A DNA stretch of 64,000 nucleotides, taken from positions 2,232,001 to 2,296,000 of the forward strand of contig NZ_CP079800.1 in NCBI RefSeq assembly GCF_028869115.1, in the 5' to 3' direction. The notes under the pieces are model-generated. The model was not told where the DNA came from. It made no database searches and was given only the letters and a program-made list of their open reading frames with translations. The position numbers and the translations under genes are program-made. Source of the DNA: Pseudemcibacter aquimaris. Lineage in GTDB: Bacteria; Pseudomonadota; Alphaproteobacteria; Sphingomonadales; Emcibacteraceae. Position 1 is the stretch's first letter; every line of letters begins with the position of its first letter. Shown piece after piece: positions 17,982 to 27,417 of the stretch.

Positions 17982-20399
17982 TTATCTCATCCGCGATATA
18001 GGGAGTAATATTCTGGCTTTGGTGCCGATGTCAACTTCACTTTCAAGAATGAAATCACCCCCATGAAGGTCAACAAGTTTTTTAACGATCGGTAGCCCCA
18101 GTCCGGTTCCTTCTTCATTAATTAAATGATCACCACCATATTGCTCAAAAGGGCTAAGGACCTGACTTAACCTGTCAGCAGGAATTCCTATCCCATTATC
18201 AATGATTTCAATAACAATATGTTTGTCATCATAATCTGTATTTACAGTGACACTGCCGCCTTCAGCAACAAATTTAATGGCATTGCTTAACAAATTAATT
18301 AATGCACGGCGAATGGCATGGGCATCGATGAATAGCTTGATATCCATTTTCCCAGTAACAGATAATTTCACATTCTTCCGGTCTGCGTTTTGTTTTAACA
18401 TTTTCACGGAATCTTCAATCAGATTATCAAGTCTTACATCTTCTTCTGAAAGTTTCCATTTACCGGCTTCAATTTTCGAAAGATCAAGGATATCACGGAT
18501 CACAATGGCAAGATGTTCACCACTGTTTTTAATATCGGTCAGATATTCTTTATGGGTACTAGTGCTTAATTTACCGCCGACCCCCATGATCATCGCTTCA
18601 GAAAAACCGATAATCGCATTTAATGGGGTCCTGATTTCATGGCTCATGTTCGCAAGAAATGTTGATTTCGCCTTATTGGCTGTATCGGCAACGACACGCG
18701 CTTCAATAAGCTCTGCTTCCGTTTTTTTTCGGCGTTTGACTTCACGTCTAAGGCTATTATTCCATAATAAAATGATTAAAAAGCCAAAAGCGGATACAGC
18801 AACAATCTGCCAGATAATCGTCCTGTCCACCTGATTTTCGACCCTAATAGAAAACCATTTATTGGTAATCATCGTTTTCTCAAGGTCGGTAACTGAACGC
18901 ATCGCCTTATTAATCGCACTCGCAAGTAATGGATATTCTTTATTAATAGCCATGGCCGTATTTGCGTTAATATCGGTTTCCCCAACAACAGCGATGTTTA
19001 AATACCCGCCTTTCATAATATAATATGATGATGTTAATAGACTGGCCACATGGGCATCTGCCTGCCCAAGGGAAATCATTTTGAACGCTTCATCAATATT
19101 TTCTGCAGTAATTAAATTTATGCCCGGATATTCTCTCCTGAGGCGGCGATTAATGGTGTGGTCTTTAATCTGCACTAAAGTTTTCCCGTTTAAAGCATCC
19201 AATGTGCCGTAAATGGGTGCGCCTTCGCGGGCAAATATCATATGTCGCGCGGACATATAATTATCTGAAATAAAAAATTCTCTTTCCCGTTCTGGCGTTG
19301 GTCCCATTGCAGTGATGATATGCGCTTTTGAATCACGGATATGTTCTAGTGCTTGTGAAAAATCCTGACTACCGCTCCAGATAAATTCAACATTTAACTT
19401 ATCTGATAAAATGGATAGATATTCGCCCGCAATGCCCTGTATATCACCGTTTTCATCAATATATTCCAGTGGTGCAAGGTTCGCATCAACGGCAACATTG
19501 ATCACTGGATTTTCCGATAACCACTGAAGCTCTTCAGTGGTTAAATTAATGCTGTTATCATAATTATACCCGGTGCGCCATTTGCGCGAAATATCATCAT
19601 ATTCCTGAAATGATATGGCCGCGATACCCTTATTCAAAATACTTAGCAAAATGGGTTTATCTATTTGCGTCGCAATCCTATGACTAACAACACTGTCAGT
19701 ATCATCTTCAAACAGGACGTCATGGCCGATCATTTCAATGTTGGGGATAAAATTTTGCGATATATAAAACTCAACCGTATATTGTGAACTTGTAAAAACA
19801 TCAATATCACCAACCGAAAGCGCTCTTAGAACCTCTTCAAGTGTGTCATATTCAATAAGTTCAAATTCAGGGTAAAGTCGTCTGTAAATCTCATGAATTG
19901 CCCATCCTGTTACCGCGCCAATTTTTTTATCTTTCAAATCATCGACACTATTTATCCGATCGCTATCGATACGGCCAAAATTTACAATGGGTTCATCAAT
20001 ATATGATGGGGTAAATAATAAATATTCTAATCGCTCTTCCGTTTGAACAAGGCTTTGTGCAATGTCAATTTCACCATTTCTCACTTTACTTAACAATTGA
20101 TGCCATGGATAACCGCTCACATATTCAAACGTTAATCCCGTCTTCTTAGCAATCAATTCCATATAATCAATGGCAAACCCCTTGGGTTCGCCATTTTCAA
20201 CGAAATCAAATGGTTTCAAATCCATGCCATTCGTTACAGTAAGAACGGGATTATTTTCGATCCATTGTCGTTCTTCATCCGTAAATTCTATTGTTGTTTG
20301 TGAAAATGCAGCATTATTGGAAATGCATATCGCACCCAACATGGCGATTATCAATTTTGCCAAAGAGGCAAAAGCGTATAAAAATCGACGACTTCCCAA
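17982..20399 (-). CDS. Histidine kinase with two periplasmic solute-binding domains (BvgS-like)
   Basis: An 805-residue protein. The order is a signal/anchor at about 10-33, two SBP_bac_3 (amino-acid-binding type) domains at about 50-280 and 298-520, transmembrane 527-546, a short coiled coil, HisKA with H587 (ANMSHEIRTPLNAI) and HATPase_c to the end (NLLSNAIKFV, DNGIGIP, EEGTGLGLPIV). The tandem Venus-flytrap sensor resembles BvgS, but there is no PAS, receiver or Hpt module. It should sense small periplasmic solutes. It is an orphan kinase; the twin amidohydrolases upstream may or may not be related. Confidence 0.88.
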   Translation of the reverse strand: MGSRRFLYAFASLAKLIIAMLGAICISNNAAFSQTTIEFTDEERQWIENNPVLTVTNGMDLKPFDFVENGEPKGFAIDYMELIAKKTGLTFEYVSGYPWHQLLSKVRNGEIDIAQSLVQTEERLEYLLFTPSYIDEPIVNFGRIDSDRINSVDDLKDKKIGAVTGWAIHEIYRRLYPEFELIEYDTLEEVLRALSVGDIDVFTSSQYTVEFYISQNFIPNIEMIGHDVLFEDDTDSVVSHRIATQIDKPILLSILNKGIAAISFQEYDDISRKWRTGYNYDNSINLTTEELQWLSENPVINVAVDANLAPLEYIDENGDIQGIAGEYLSILSDKLNVEFIWSGSQDFSQALEHIRDSKAHIITAMGPTPEREREFFISDNYMSARHMIFAREGAPIYGTLDALNGKTLVQIKDHTINRRLRREYPGINLITAENIDEAFKMISLGQADAHVASLLTSSYYIMKGGYLNIAVVGETDINANTAMAINKEYPLLASAINKAMRSVTDLEKTMITNKWFSIRVENQVDRTIIWQIVAVSAFGFLIILLWNNSLRREVKRRKKTEAELIEARVVADTANKAKSTFLANMSHEIRTPLNAIIGFSEAMIMGVGGKLSTSTHKEYLTDIKNSGEHLAIVIRDILDLSKIEAGKWKLSEEDVRLDNLIEDSVKMLKQNADRKNVKLSVTGKMDIKLFIDAHAIRRALINLLSNAIKFVAEGGSVTVNTDYDDKHIVIEIIDNGIGIPADRLSQVLSPFEQYGGDHLINEEGTGLGLPIVKKLVDLHGGDFILESEVDIGTKARILLPISRMR

Positions 20400-20495
20400 C
20401 TGTGCCCCTCATAATTTCTAAAAATTATTAATATGTTAAATTATAAGATACACAAAAAATACTTTAATTTTCATTAACCCTTAAAGGAATAAAAA

Positions 20496-21476
20496 TTATA
20501 AATTAAAGACTTTCATCGCTGTTTCAGAACGGATCGCTTTACACTGATCCGCAGGTAGGTCAGCCGTATGTATCATGGCACCTGGTGTGTCAAACACCTG
20601 ATGGGGCCAATCGGTTCCAAACATCACCCTGTCATGGCCAACAATGGACATTAAATAATGCATGGCACGCGCGTCATAATTGATGCAATCATAATAAATA
20701 TGTTTGAGATAATCCGTTGGTTTTCGTTTCATCATGCGGCGTTCGGGAAGCTCGACCTCATCACCTTTTTCAAAGCGCCCAACCAGATATGGAAGCGTTC
20801 CACCGCCATGGGACGCGATTAGTTTCATATTCGGGTATTTATCAAAAAAACCATCAAATATCATACGCGTAAAACATAGTGTCGTATCAAACATAAATCC
20901 AACTGACCAGCTTAGGTCATATGATCCCATATCCATATCAAGTGCACCCGGTGGATCGGTTGGGTGAACAAGCACAGGAAGTGCTTTATCATCAATCGCC
21001 TGCCAAATTGGTGCAAAAAACGGATCTGTCAAACTACGCCCTGCAATATTAGCCAGCACCATCACACCACTGGCGCCAAGCGCCACGGTGCGTTCTAACT
21101 CCGCCACCGCCTTTTCCGGATATTCCCATGGCAGCGATGTATACCAACGAATACGGTCAGGATATTTATTTTGTGCTTCGACCATACTGTCATTTGATGC
21201 GACCGCCGCAGCGCAGCTTATTTCTTCGCCACCCCAATAAACATTCGGACATGTTAAGGACACAATAGAAACATCAATTCCTGTTGCATCCATTTGTTTA
21301 ATGCGTAAGTCATAATCGAAATGTCCGGGCTGCGGGAAAGCAACCGGCGTATCTTTTTTAAAGATTTCCTCTTTACCATCCGGGCGCAGTTGAATGTTAT
21401 ATTCGCCGCCTTGTTTTCTTAAAATCTCGTACCAATCACGGGTATAAGCATGGGTATGGACATCGATGACTGTCAT
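20496..21476 (-). CDS. Amidohydrolase family protein, ACMSD-like (copy A)
   Basis: A 326-residue TIM-barrel metal enzyme. The N-terminal IDVHTHAYT supplies the HxH pair, LPVLVHPTDP the third histidine, IASHGGGTLPYL the fourth and MFGTDWPHQ the late aspartate. This is the pattern of the aminocarboxymuconate-semialdehyde decarboxylase (ACMSD) branch, which performs decarboxylations or hydrolyses of ring-cleavage products. It is 11 bp downstream of a clear paralogue of the same length, and the pair forms one transcription unit. The actual substrate is unknown. Confidence 0.88.
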   Translation of the reverse strand: MTVIDVHTHAYTRDWYEILRKQGGEYNIQLRPDGKEEIFKKDTPVAFPQPGHFDYDLRIKQMDATGIDVSIVSLTCPNVYWGGEEISCAAAVASNDSMVEAQNKYPDRIRWYTSLPWEYPEKAVAELERTVALGASGVMVLANIAGRSLTDPFFAPIWQAIDDKALPVLVHPTDPPGALDMDMGSYDLSWSVGFMFDTTLCFTRMIFDGFFDKYPNMKLIASHGGGTLPYLVGRFEKGDEVELPERRMMKRKPTDYLKHIYYDCINYDARAMHYLMSIVGHDRVMFGTDWPHQVFDTPGAMIHTADLPADQCKAIRSETAMKVFNL

Positions 21477-21487
21477 GAAAAAAACTC

Positions 21488-22474
21488 CTACAAATTAAAG
21501 ATACGTTCTGCGTTATCGCCACGTACTTTATGTTTTACATCTTCTGGCAGGTTATTTACGCGTGCAAGACAACCTTCCATATCCCCAAGGTTAAACGGAT
21601 AATCAGAACCGTATAATACATGTTCCGGTGTCGCCACATTGACACAGAGTTCTAATGACTCTTGCGCATATGTGACGCTATCATAATAAATATGCTTTAA
21701 ATATTCGCTTGGATGCTTGCTGATTTTAACTTTCGCACGTTCGGTTGTGTCATATACACGGTCAAAACGCCCTGCAAGATAAGGAAGCGTCGCACCCGCA
21801 TGTGACGCAATAATTTTTAGGTTCGGATAACGGTCAAAGAAACCGTCAAAAATCATTTTGGAAATGGCAAGTGTCGTATCGATCATAAATCCAGTGGAAG
21901 CAATGAGAGCATATCGGTCCAGTTCCATAAGTTCCGTACCAATCGGATATGTTGGATGCACTAAAACCGGAAGGGCTCGATCATCCAGTTCCTGCCAAAC
22001 AGGGGCAAAATCTGGATCCGTCAAATGACGGCCATTTATACTGCCGTGCACAATCGCCGCAACAGCGCCAAGATCACAGGCGCGTTTTATTTCCTCAACG
22101 GCCATTTCTGGATATTCCCACGGCAAAACCGCCATCCAACGAATATGTTCGGGATGATCTTTTTGTGCCTGTGAAAATTCATTGTTGGTCATTTGTGCGG
22201 CTTCTAGGCATACTTCACCTTTCCCCCAAATAACACCTGGTGGTGGCATGGAAACAACGGCCATATCAACACCCGCTTTTTCCATATTTTTTACACGGAG
22301 CTCAAAATCAAAATGAGGGGGGTCAAGCACACAAAAACTCGCGCCCTTATAACAAACGGTTTCCGGACTATCGAGGCCAGCTTCAACCGTTAAGTCAGGC
22401 CCGCCTTTTCTTTTTAACAGATCAAGCCACCCGGCCGTGTACATATGCGTATGGACATCAATAACCTTGCTCAT
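21488..22474 (-). CDS. Amidohydrolase family protein, ACMSD-like (copy B)
   Basis: A 328-residue paralogue of the gene immediately downstream. It has the same motif order: VIDVHTHMYT, LPVLVHPTYP, IASHAGATLPYLAGRF and the late LYGSDYPFN. In copy B that segment reads SDYP where copy A has TDWP; the catalytic Asp is kept in both. The two copies share a similar overall layout but have diverged across their length, so this is an old duplication with probably distinct substrates or a heteromeric pairing. It is the first gene of the two-gene unit and lies 82 bp from the LysR regulator on the same strand. Confidence 0.88.
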   Translation of the reverse strand: MSKVIDVHTHMYTAGWLDLLKRKGGPDLTVEAGLDSPETVCYKGASFCVLDPPHFDFELRVKNMEKAGVDMAVVSMPPPGVIWGKGEVCLEAAQMTNNEFSQAQKDHPEHIRWMAVLPWEYPEMAVEEIKRACDLGAVAAIVHGSINGRHLTDPDFAPVWQELDDRALPVLVHPTYPIGTELMELDRYALIASTGFMIDTTLAISKMIFDGFFDRYPNLKIIASHAGATLPYLAGRFDRVYDTTERAKVKISKHPSEYLKHIYYDSVTYAQESLELCVNVATPEHVLYGSDYPFNLGDMEGCLARVNNLPEDVKHKVRGDNAERIFNL

Positions 22475-22556
22475 TATTCCCTCATTGATTTTGCAAATAA
22501 TATTTGGCGCGACATTACCAGTATTAATTACTGAATGGCAATCACATTATCCATTC

Positions 22557-23453
22557 TCACACTAAATCATGAATAAGCTTCGCAATATCGTCCATTATAT
22601 TTTTTATCTGAATATTTGGTCGATGGTATTTATTACGTACAATTATAACTGGTTCAATTGCTGTATAATCCAAAATTTCCTTCATTATTATTGGTTTTCC
22701 ATCATAACTGACATTTGATTTTGGTTTTGTATAGGAGATGCCAACACCCAGTCCGTTTGCAACAAAACTGCGCATTATTTCAAAAGAAGTAACGCGGTGA
22801 GAAATATTCATTTTTGCTTCAAAATTATGAAACAAACTAATCATATGATTAACGCTATGCTCCTGATCAGTAAGGACAAAGTTTTCTTCTTGAATATCCT
22901 TTAATTTAATTTTTTCCTTATTCGCCAATCTATGATTAGCTTCAACAAGTAAGTATGGTTTCAACTGGGTTAATTCCTGAAACTCAAATTCCTGATTAAG
23001 TCCAAGATTATAAGTTACGGCGAAATCAAGCCTTCCCATTTCCAATTCTGTTTTAAGAAAGTCAAAATCACCCACTTGTGGTGTAATCATAACTTTTGGA
23101 TATGATTGCTTGATGTGCTTTAATATTGGAGCAAGAACCAATGGAGCTAAATCTACGAAACACCCCAAATTAACTGTTCTATTAAGTTCAACCGCTTCAC
23201 CCTCTAAAAGCCCTTTAAACTGGCTTAAGATGACACGACCTTGAGAAAGAAAATCTTGTCCGAAGGCTGTTACAATCGCAGCAGAGCCTTTTTTTCTCAG
23301 AAATAAAGGTTTTCCCAAGTGCTGTTCCAATTGTGAAATGGCAACCGAGAGTGCGGGTTGCGTTACATTGAGTTTTTTCGCAGCAGCAGACACTCCGCCA
23401 CACTCAAGAACCGCAACTGCGTATTCAATTTGGCGCACACTAATTGATAACAT
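22557..23453 (-). CDS. LysR family transcriptional regulator
   Basis: A 298-residue protein of normal LysR length. It has an N-terminal winged helix (ISVRQIEYAVAVLECGGVSAAA then LNVTQPALSVAISQLEQHLGK) and a C-terminal LysR-substrate domain starting near residue 90. It is divergent from the PhyH/APC/BtpA/PfkB operon with a 91-bp very AT-rich intergenic region, the usual arrangement for LysR control of the divergent operon. It also faces the same way as the twin amidohydrolases, so it could affect them. The effector is unknown. Confidence 0.92.
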   Translation of the reverse strand: MLSISVRQIEYAVAVLECGGVSAAAKKLNVTQPALSVAISQLEQHLGKPLFLRKKGSAAIVTAFGQDFLSQGRVILSQFKGLLEGEAVELNRTVNLGCFVDLAPLVLAPILKHIKQSYPKVMITPQVGDFDFLKTELEMGRLDFAVTYNLGLNQEFEFQELTQLKPYLLVEANHRLANKEKIKLKDIQEENFVLTDQEHSVNHMISLFHNFEAKMNISHRVTSFEIMRSFVANGLGVGISYTKPKSNVSYDGKPIIMKEILDYTAIEPVIIVRNKYHRPNIQIKNIMDDIAKLIHDLV

Positions 23454-23544
23454 ATTTTTATAACTTTTATAAATTTATATTATTTGATTTTATATTTTAC
23501 TTTATCCATATTGTCTAGAAATTAAAATCACGAGGATTTATTAG

Positions 23545-24351
23545 ATGAGTAAAAAAGATATAATAACTGAACAACACATAAAAAATTTTGCTGATGATGG
23601 TGTTGTTTTAATTAAAGGATTATTTGCCGATTGGGTCGATGTATTAAGGGCTGGCATAGAACGTAATATGAATAATCCAGGACCGGAACATCACCAGTAT
23701 ATTTCTGATGATGAACAAGGTGGTTTCTTTGGTGATTACTGTAATTGGCAAAGAATACCGGAATATACCAAAGCAATTGAACAGTCCAATGCTGGCATGG
23801 CTGCGGCAAATCTTTTAAGATCCAAAAATATCCAAGTATTTCATGAACATGTGCTTGTTAAGGAACCCGGCACATCCATGGCAACCCCATGGCATCAGGA
23901 CAGCCCCTATTATTTCATTGAAGGCAATCAAACGGTTAGTTTCTGGTGCCCGCTTGACCCTGTAAAAGAAGCCGCACTTAGATGTGTTGCAGGTTCCCAT
24001 AAATGGGAAAAGCCGGTGATGCCGATGCGTTGGACATCGGGCGATGGTTTTTTCCCAAACGAGGAGGATTATATCCCCGTACCGGATCCCGATAGTGATC
24101 CAGAAAAATACAAAGTGCTGGAATGGGAAATGGAACCGGGTGACGTTATTGCCTTTAATTATAAAACCTTACATGGTTCACGAGGCAACACATCCAAAAA
24201 CAGAAGACGCGCATTTTCATTAAGGTTATTCGGTGATGATGCAAAATATGTCGAACGTCCTGGCCCTTGCTCACCACCATTCACTGGGCATGGAATGAGC
24301 GAAGGCGACCAATTAGACAAAGAATTATTCCCCGTTATTTACAAAGCATAA
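23545..24351 (+). CDS. Phytanoyl-CoA dioxygenase (PhyH) family protein
   Basis: A 268-residue Fe(II)/2-oxoglutarate oxygenase. The facial triad is H117, D119 (TPWHQDSPYY) and H210 (NYKTLHGSRGN), with a downstream arginine cluster for 2-oxoglutarate. Bacterial PhyH proteins hydroxylate diverse small molecules, not only phytanoyl-CoA. It is the first gene of an operon with an APC permease (45-bp gap), BtpA and a PfkB kinase, so its substrate is likely the compound imported and phosphorylated by that operon. GAGG lies just before the ATG. Confidence 0.88.
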   Translation: MSKKDIITEQHIKNFADDGVVLIKGLFADWVDVLRAGIERNMNNPGPEHHQYISDDEQGGFFGDYCNWQRIPEYTKAIEQSNAGMAAANLLRSKNIQVFHEHVLVKEPGTSMATPWHQDSPYYFIEGNQTVSFWCPLDPVKEAALRCVAGSHKWEKPVMPMRWTSGDGFFPNEEDYIPVPDPDSDPEKYKVLEWEMEPGDVIAFNYKTLHGSRGNTSKNRRRAFSLRLFGDDAKYVERPGPCSPPFTGHGMSEGDQLDKELFPVIYKA

Positions 24352-24396
24352 ATTCCATGTTACTGTCCTGCCATAATAAAAACAAAAGGGAAAAAC

Positions 24397-25752
24397 ATGA
24401 GCCTTAAACGTAAGCTAGGCTTTGTCAGTATATTTTCAATTGTACTGGGAAACATCATTGGCTCTGGAATATTTTTTACGCCTGGTGAACTTGCCGCAGT
24501 CGCCGAGGCAGAATGGCAGGTTTATTTCTTTTGGGCCCTATGCGGATTTATCGTGCTATGCGGTTCACTAACATTCGCTGAATTATCCATTCTATTGCCG
24601 CGCCCCGGCGTTATGTATCATTCATTAAACGAAGCATATGGCCCATTCGCCGGTTTCTTTCAAGGGTGGATACAGATTTTGGTTGTTGGCCCTGCTTCTA
24701 TCGCAGGGACGGCGATCTTTTTCGGGGAACTGGCCAATCAAGTCTTTGGCATTGAAAGTAACATACTGATGCTGGCTTGGGGTGTGATGGCCATTGCCTT
24801 TTTCGCTCTTATAAATTTAAGAGGAATTGAACAAGGCGGTAATACTCAAATCATCATTACAGCGGCAAAAACAATCGGTATTTTGGCCCTTATTATTGGT
24901 GCGATATTCTTCGCCAATCCCGTTGAGTGGACACCCTCCACTACAAATCAAAATAGTGAAATTGATTTATGGAGCACAATGCAATTTATCGGACTAGGGG
25001 TTGGTATTGTTCTATTCACTTATGACGGATGGGCCGATGCATCACACCTTGCGGGTGAAGTTAAAAACCCAAGACGCAATTTGCCATCGGGTTTAATTCT
25101 GGGCGTGGTTGGCGTTACAGCCATTTATTTACTGATTAATTATGCGTTCTTAAATGTAATGTCGCTTGAATATATGCGTGACAACCCGACAATCATCGCC
25201 ACCACCGCTGCTGAAGCTGCATTTGGCAGTATCGGTGTTAATATTTTTCAAATATTGATCGGTGTATCAATTTTTGGCGCCCTTGGTGGTCTTGTGTTAT
25301 CGATCCCACGTCTTTTTTATGCGACCGTTTCTGATTTTAATGATGATGCATCAAAAACATTTTTAAAACCATTTTTTAAGGCACTTTCCTATTTATCTCC
25401 AAAAACCGGGGTTCCTTCGGGATCGATTATATATTCTGCGGCTATGGCAGTATTTTTCTTGCTGTTTTTCGGTACATTTTCTGAAATTGTTACCTTCTTG
25501 ATGGTGCCTCTTCAATTCATCAACATATTGGTCGTTTCAAGCATCTTTAAGCTGCGCCCTCGACTTGGTTCACAAGATGATTTTAAAACGCCACTTTATC
25601 CATTGGTTCCATGCATCTTTATATTGACCATGTCGATATTAATCATCAGCGCATTAATTTATAATACCGAACAAAGCCTATACGGCATCATTTTATCACT
25701 AACATCCATTCCGGCTTACCTGATCATTAAAAAAGCGAGAGACGGAAAATGA
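24397..25752 (+). CDS. APC family amino acid/amine permease
   Basis: A 451-residue protein with twelve predicted transmembrane helices. The family signature is in the first helix (IVLGNIIGSGIFFTPGELA), followed by FAELSILLPRPG and the helix 6 region GIVLFTYDGWADA. APC carriers bring amino acids, polyamines or Amadori compounds across the inner membrane; FrlA of E. coli, a fructosamine permease that works with a PfkB kinase, is a relevant precedent. The stop overlaps the BtpA start (ATGA), which indicates translational coupling. Confidence 0.9.
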   Translation: MSLKRKLGFVSIFSIVLGNIIGSGIFFTPGELAAVAEAEWQVYFFWALCGFIVLCGSLTFAELSILLPRPGVMYHSLNEAYGPFAGFFQGWIQILVVGPASIAGTAIFFGELANQVFGIESNILMLAWGVMAIAFFALINLRGIEQGGNTQIIITAAKTIGILALIIGAIFFANPVEWTPSTTNQNSEIDLWSTMQFIGLGVGIVLFTYDGWADASHLAGEVKNPRRNLPSGLILGVVGVTAIYLLINYAFLNVMSLEYMRDNPTIIATTAAEAAFGSIGVNIFQILIGVSIFGALGGLVLSIPRLFYATVSDFNDDASKTFLKPFFKALSYLSPKTGVPSGSIIYSAAMAVFFLLFFGTFSEIVTFLMVPLQFINILVVSSIFKLRPRLGSQDDFKTPLYPLVPCIFILTMSILIISALIYNTEQSLYGIILSLTSIPAYLIIKKARDGK

Positions 25753-26537
25753 ACAATTTCCAGAAAATGTTTAAATCGGAAAACCCGTTAATCGGCATGA
25801 TCCATTTACCCCCCTTGCCGGATTATGACGGTTCCCCGGGTATTGATGCCGTCATTAAAAGCGCTCTTAATGATTTGCGTATTTTGGAAGAACTTAGCTT
25901 TGATGGGGCATTGATTGAAAATGAATATGACCAACCCCACCGCGTAAAAGCAACACAAGAAACGATCGATGCAATGATCCTTGTCACCAAGGCCGTTGTT
26001 AATGCCCGAAAGAATTGCAAAATTGGCGTTGAAATTCTTTTGAATGATCCAAAAGCATCACTGGATGTGGCAAAGACAGCAAATGCTGATTTCATCAGAA
26101 CCGATTATTTCGTCGACCCCATGACACGACCGGGATACGGTGAATTTGATATCGATCCAGAAGGATTGATTAAATATCGAAAAGATACCGGATCAGAACA
26201 CATCCTGATCATGGCAGATATTCAAGTAAAATACGCGACCATGCTGATAGACCGCACCATTGCCCAGTCTGCAAAACTTGCTGAACAACATCACGCCGAT
26301 GCCATAATCATCAGTGGCGATGCAACTGGTGATGCCCCCGTGATTAACGACCTTGATCAATCAAAAGCGGCAACCGAAATCCCGGTGATCATCGGCAGCG
26401 GATTTGATGCAGAAAACGGACAGATGTTACTTAATCATTGTGACGGCGCCATCGTTGGCACAGCCCTTATGAAAGATAAGGTGGTCAATACTGAAAAGTC
26501 ACGTAAATTACTTACGGCGCTTGGGAGATTACAATGA
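25749..26537 (+). CDS. BtpA/SgcQ family protein
   Basis: A 262-residue TIM-barrel protein. The start region LIGMIHLPPLPDYDGSPG, then GALIENEYDQP and IGVEILLNDPKASLDVA, and the late AIIISGDATGDAP and GSGFDAENGQML, are hallmarks of the BtpA family. BtpA was named for an effect on photosystem I assembly in cyanobacteria; elsewhere the family sits with sugar kinases and is thought to be an enzyme acting on a phosphorylated sugar or nucleoside-like compound. Coupling to the PfkB kinase (4-bp overlap) supports the latter here. Confidence 0.88.
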   Translation: MNNFQKMFKSENPLIGMIHLPPLPDYDGSPGIDAVIKSALNDLRILEELSFDGALIENEYDQPHRVKATQETIDAMILVTKAVVNARKNCKIGVEILLNDPKASLDVAKTANADFIRTDYFVDPMTRPGYGEFDIDPEGLIKYRKDTGSEHILIMADIQVKYATMLIDRTIAQSAKLAEQHHADAIIISGDATGDAPVINDLDQSKAATEIPVIIGSGFDAENGQMLLNHCDGAIVGTALMKDKVVNTEKSRKLLTALGRLQ

Positions 26538-27352
26538 AAATTGTATGCGTTGGTGACCTTGGTGTTGATCGTTATATGCCGGAAAATAAGTTGCTGCCTG
26601 GTGGTATCACCGGCAATTTTACAAGACAAGCGAGACGTGTATTTAAACCGGATGATCAAATACAATTAATTTCTGCCATTGGCACCGACGAAGAGGAAGC
26701 GGCCGTTGCCCTTGCCGCCGTTAATCAACCCGGCATCGAAAGTCACATCACGTTTTATGAAGGCAAAACCCCTGTCCAATACATTGAAATTCATGACGAT
26801 GGTGAAAAAAACTTCACCAAATATGAAAAAGGGGTGCTGGAAAATTTTGAAATAAATGCCGCGCAAGAAGAACTTATTTATGAGGCCGATCTGGTGATGA
26901 CCCCCGTTTACCATCAAATCACCAATGTGTTCGCGGAAGTTTTATCCATTCAAACAGATGCTATAATTGCCGTCGATTTTTCAGATTTTTCAACCGATCC
27001 CGATTTCGAATTATTAGAAGACGCAAGCGAACATTTCGACATTGGTTTTTTCGGTTTAAAAAAATCACAAACTGACCTGATCGAGAAACTGGAACAGTTT
27101 GCGCTTGATAAAAACATTCTTGTGGTCATCACACTTGGTGAGGATGGAAGCATCGCATTTTACGACGGCGCCATGATTTCCCAAGACGCAAAACCAGTAC
27201 CAACAGTCATTGATACAACCGGCGCGGGTGATGCATTTGCCGCTGGATTCCTTTCAAGATTATCAATTGACAATGACATTCAGGCATCCCTTGAAAAAGG
27301 CTCAGAAATTGCCGCTGAAACCATTCAACATTTAGGGTCCGTTCCCGAATAA
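26534..27352 (+). CDS. PfkB family carbohydrate kinase
   Basis: A 272-residue ribokinase-fold enzyme, slightly short for the family. It has the N-terminal GDLGVDRY, the substrate-site GGITGNFTRQA and the C-terminal PfkB signature DTTGAGDAFAAGF with catalytic D233. It should phosphorylate a sugar or sugar conjugate with ATP. It closes a tightly coupled APC permease / BtpA / kinase trio. The permease-plus-PfkB pairing recalls fructoselysine use (frlA/frlD), but no deglycase is present, so that is only an analogy. Confidence 0.88.
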   Translation: MKIVCVGDLGVDRYMPENKLLPGGITGNFTRQARRVFKPDDQIQLISAIGTDEEEAAVALAAVNQPGIESHITFYEGKTPVQYIEIHDDGEKNFTKYEKGVLENFEINAAQEELIYEADLVMTPVYHQITNVFAEVLSIQTDAIIAVDFSDFSTDPDFELLEDASEHFDIGFFGLKKSQTDLIEKLEQFALDKNILVVITLGEDGSIAFYDGAMISQDAKPVPTVIDTTGAGDAFAAGFLSRLSIDNDIQASLEKGSEIAAETIQHLGSVPE

Positions 27353-27358
27353 TCATCC

Positions 27359-27387
27359 TTGACATTCATCTGTCAAATCTATACCGT
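27359..27387 (+). promoter_or_regulatory. Candidate sigma-70 promoter with overlapping dyad
   Basis: TTGACA at 27359-27364 is followed after 15 bp by TATACC (27380-27385), or after 17 bp by the weaker TACCGT. The -35 box is also the left half of a dyad TTGAC-N8-GTCAA (27359-27376), so a repressor could sit on it. It lies just upstream of the flavoenzyme gene at 27418 and after the end of the kinase operon. Confidence 0.4.
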
Positions 27388-27417
27388 ATTGATAATTGAA
27401 TACAAAGGCCCCCCCAA

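Noticed and set aside
23454-23544. LysR-type T-N11-A box between the LysR and PhyH genes
   Set aside because: The region is so AT-rich that many chance matches exist, so no single site can be supported.
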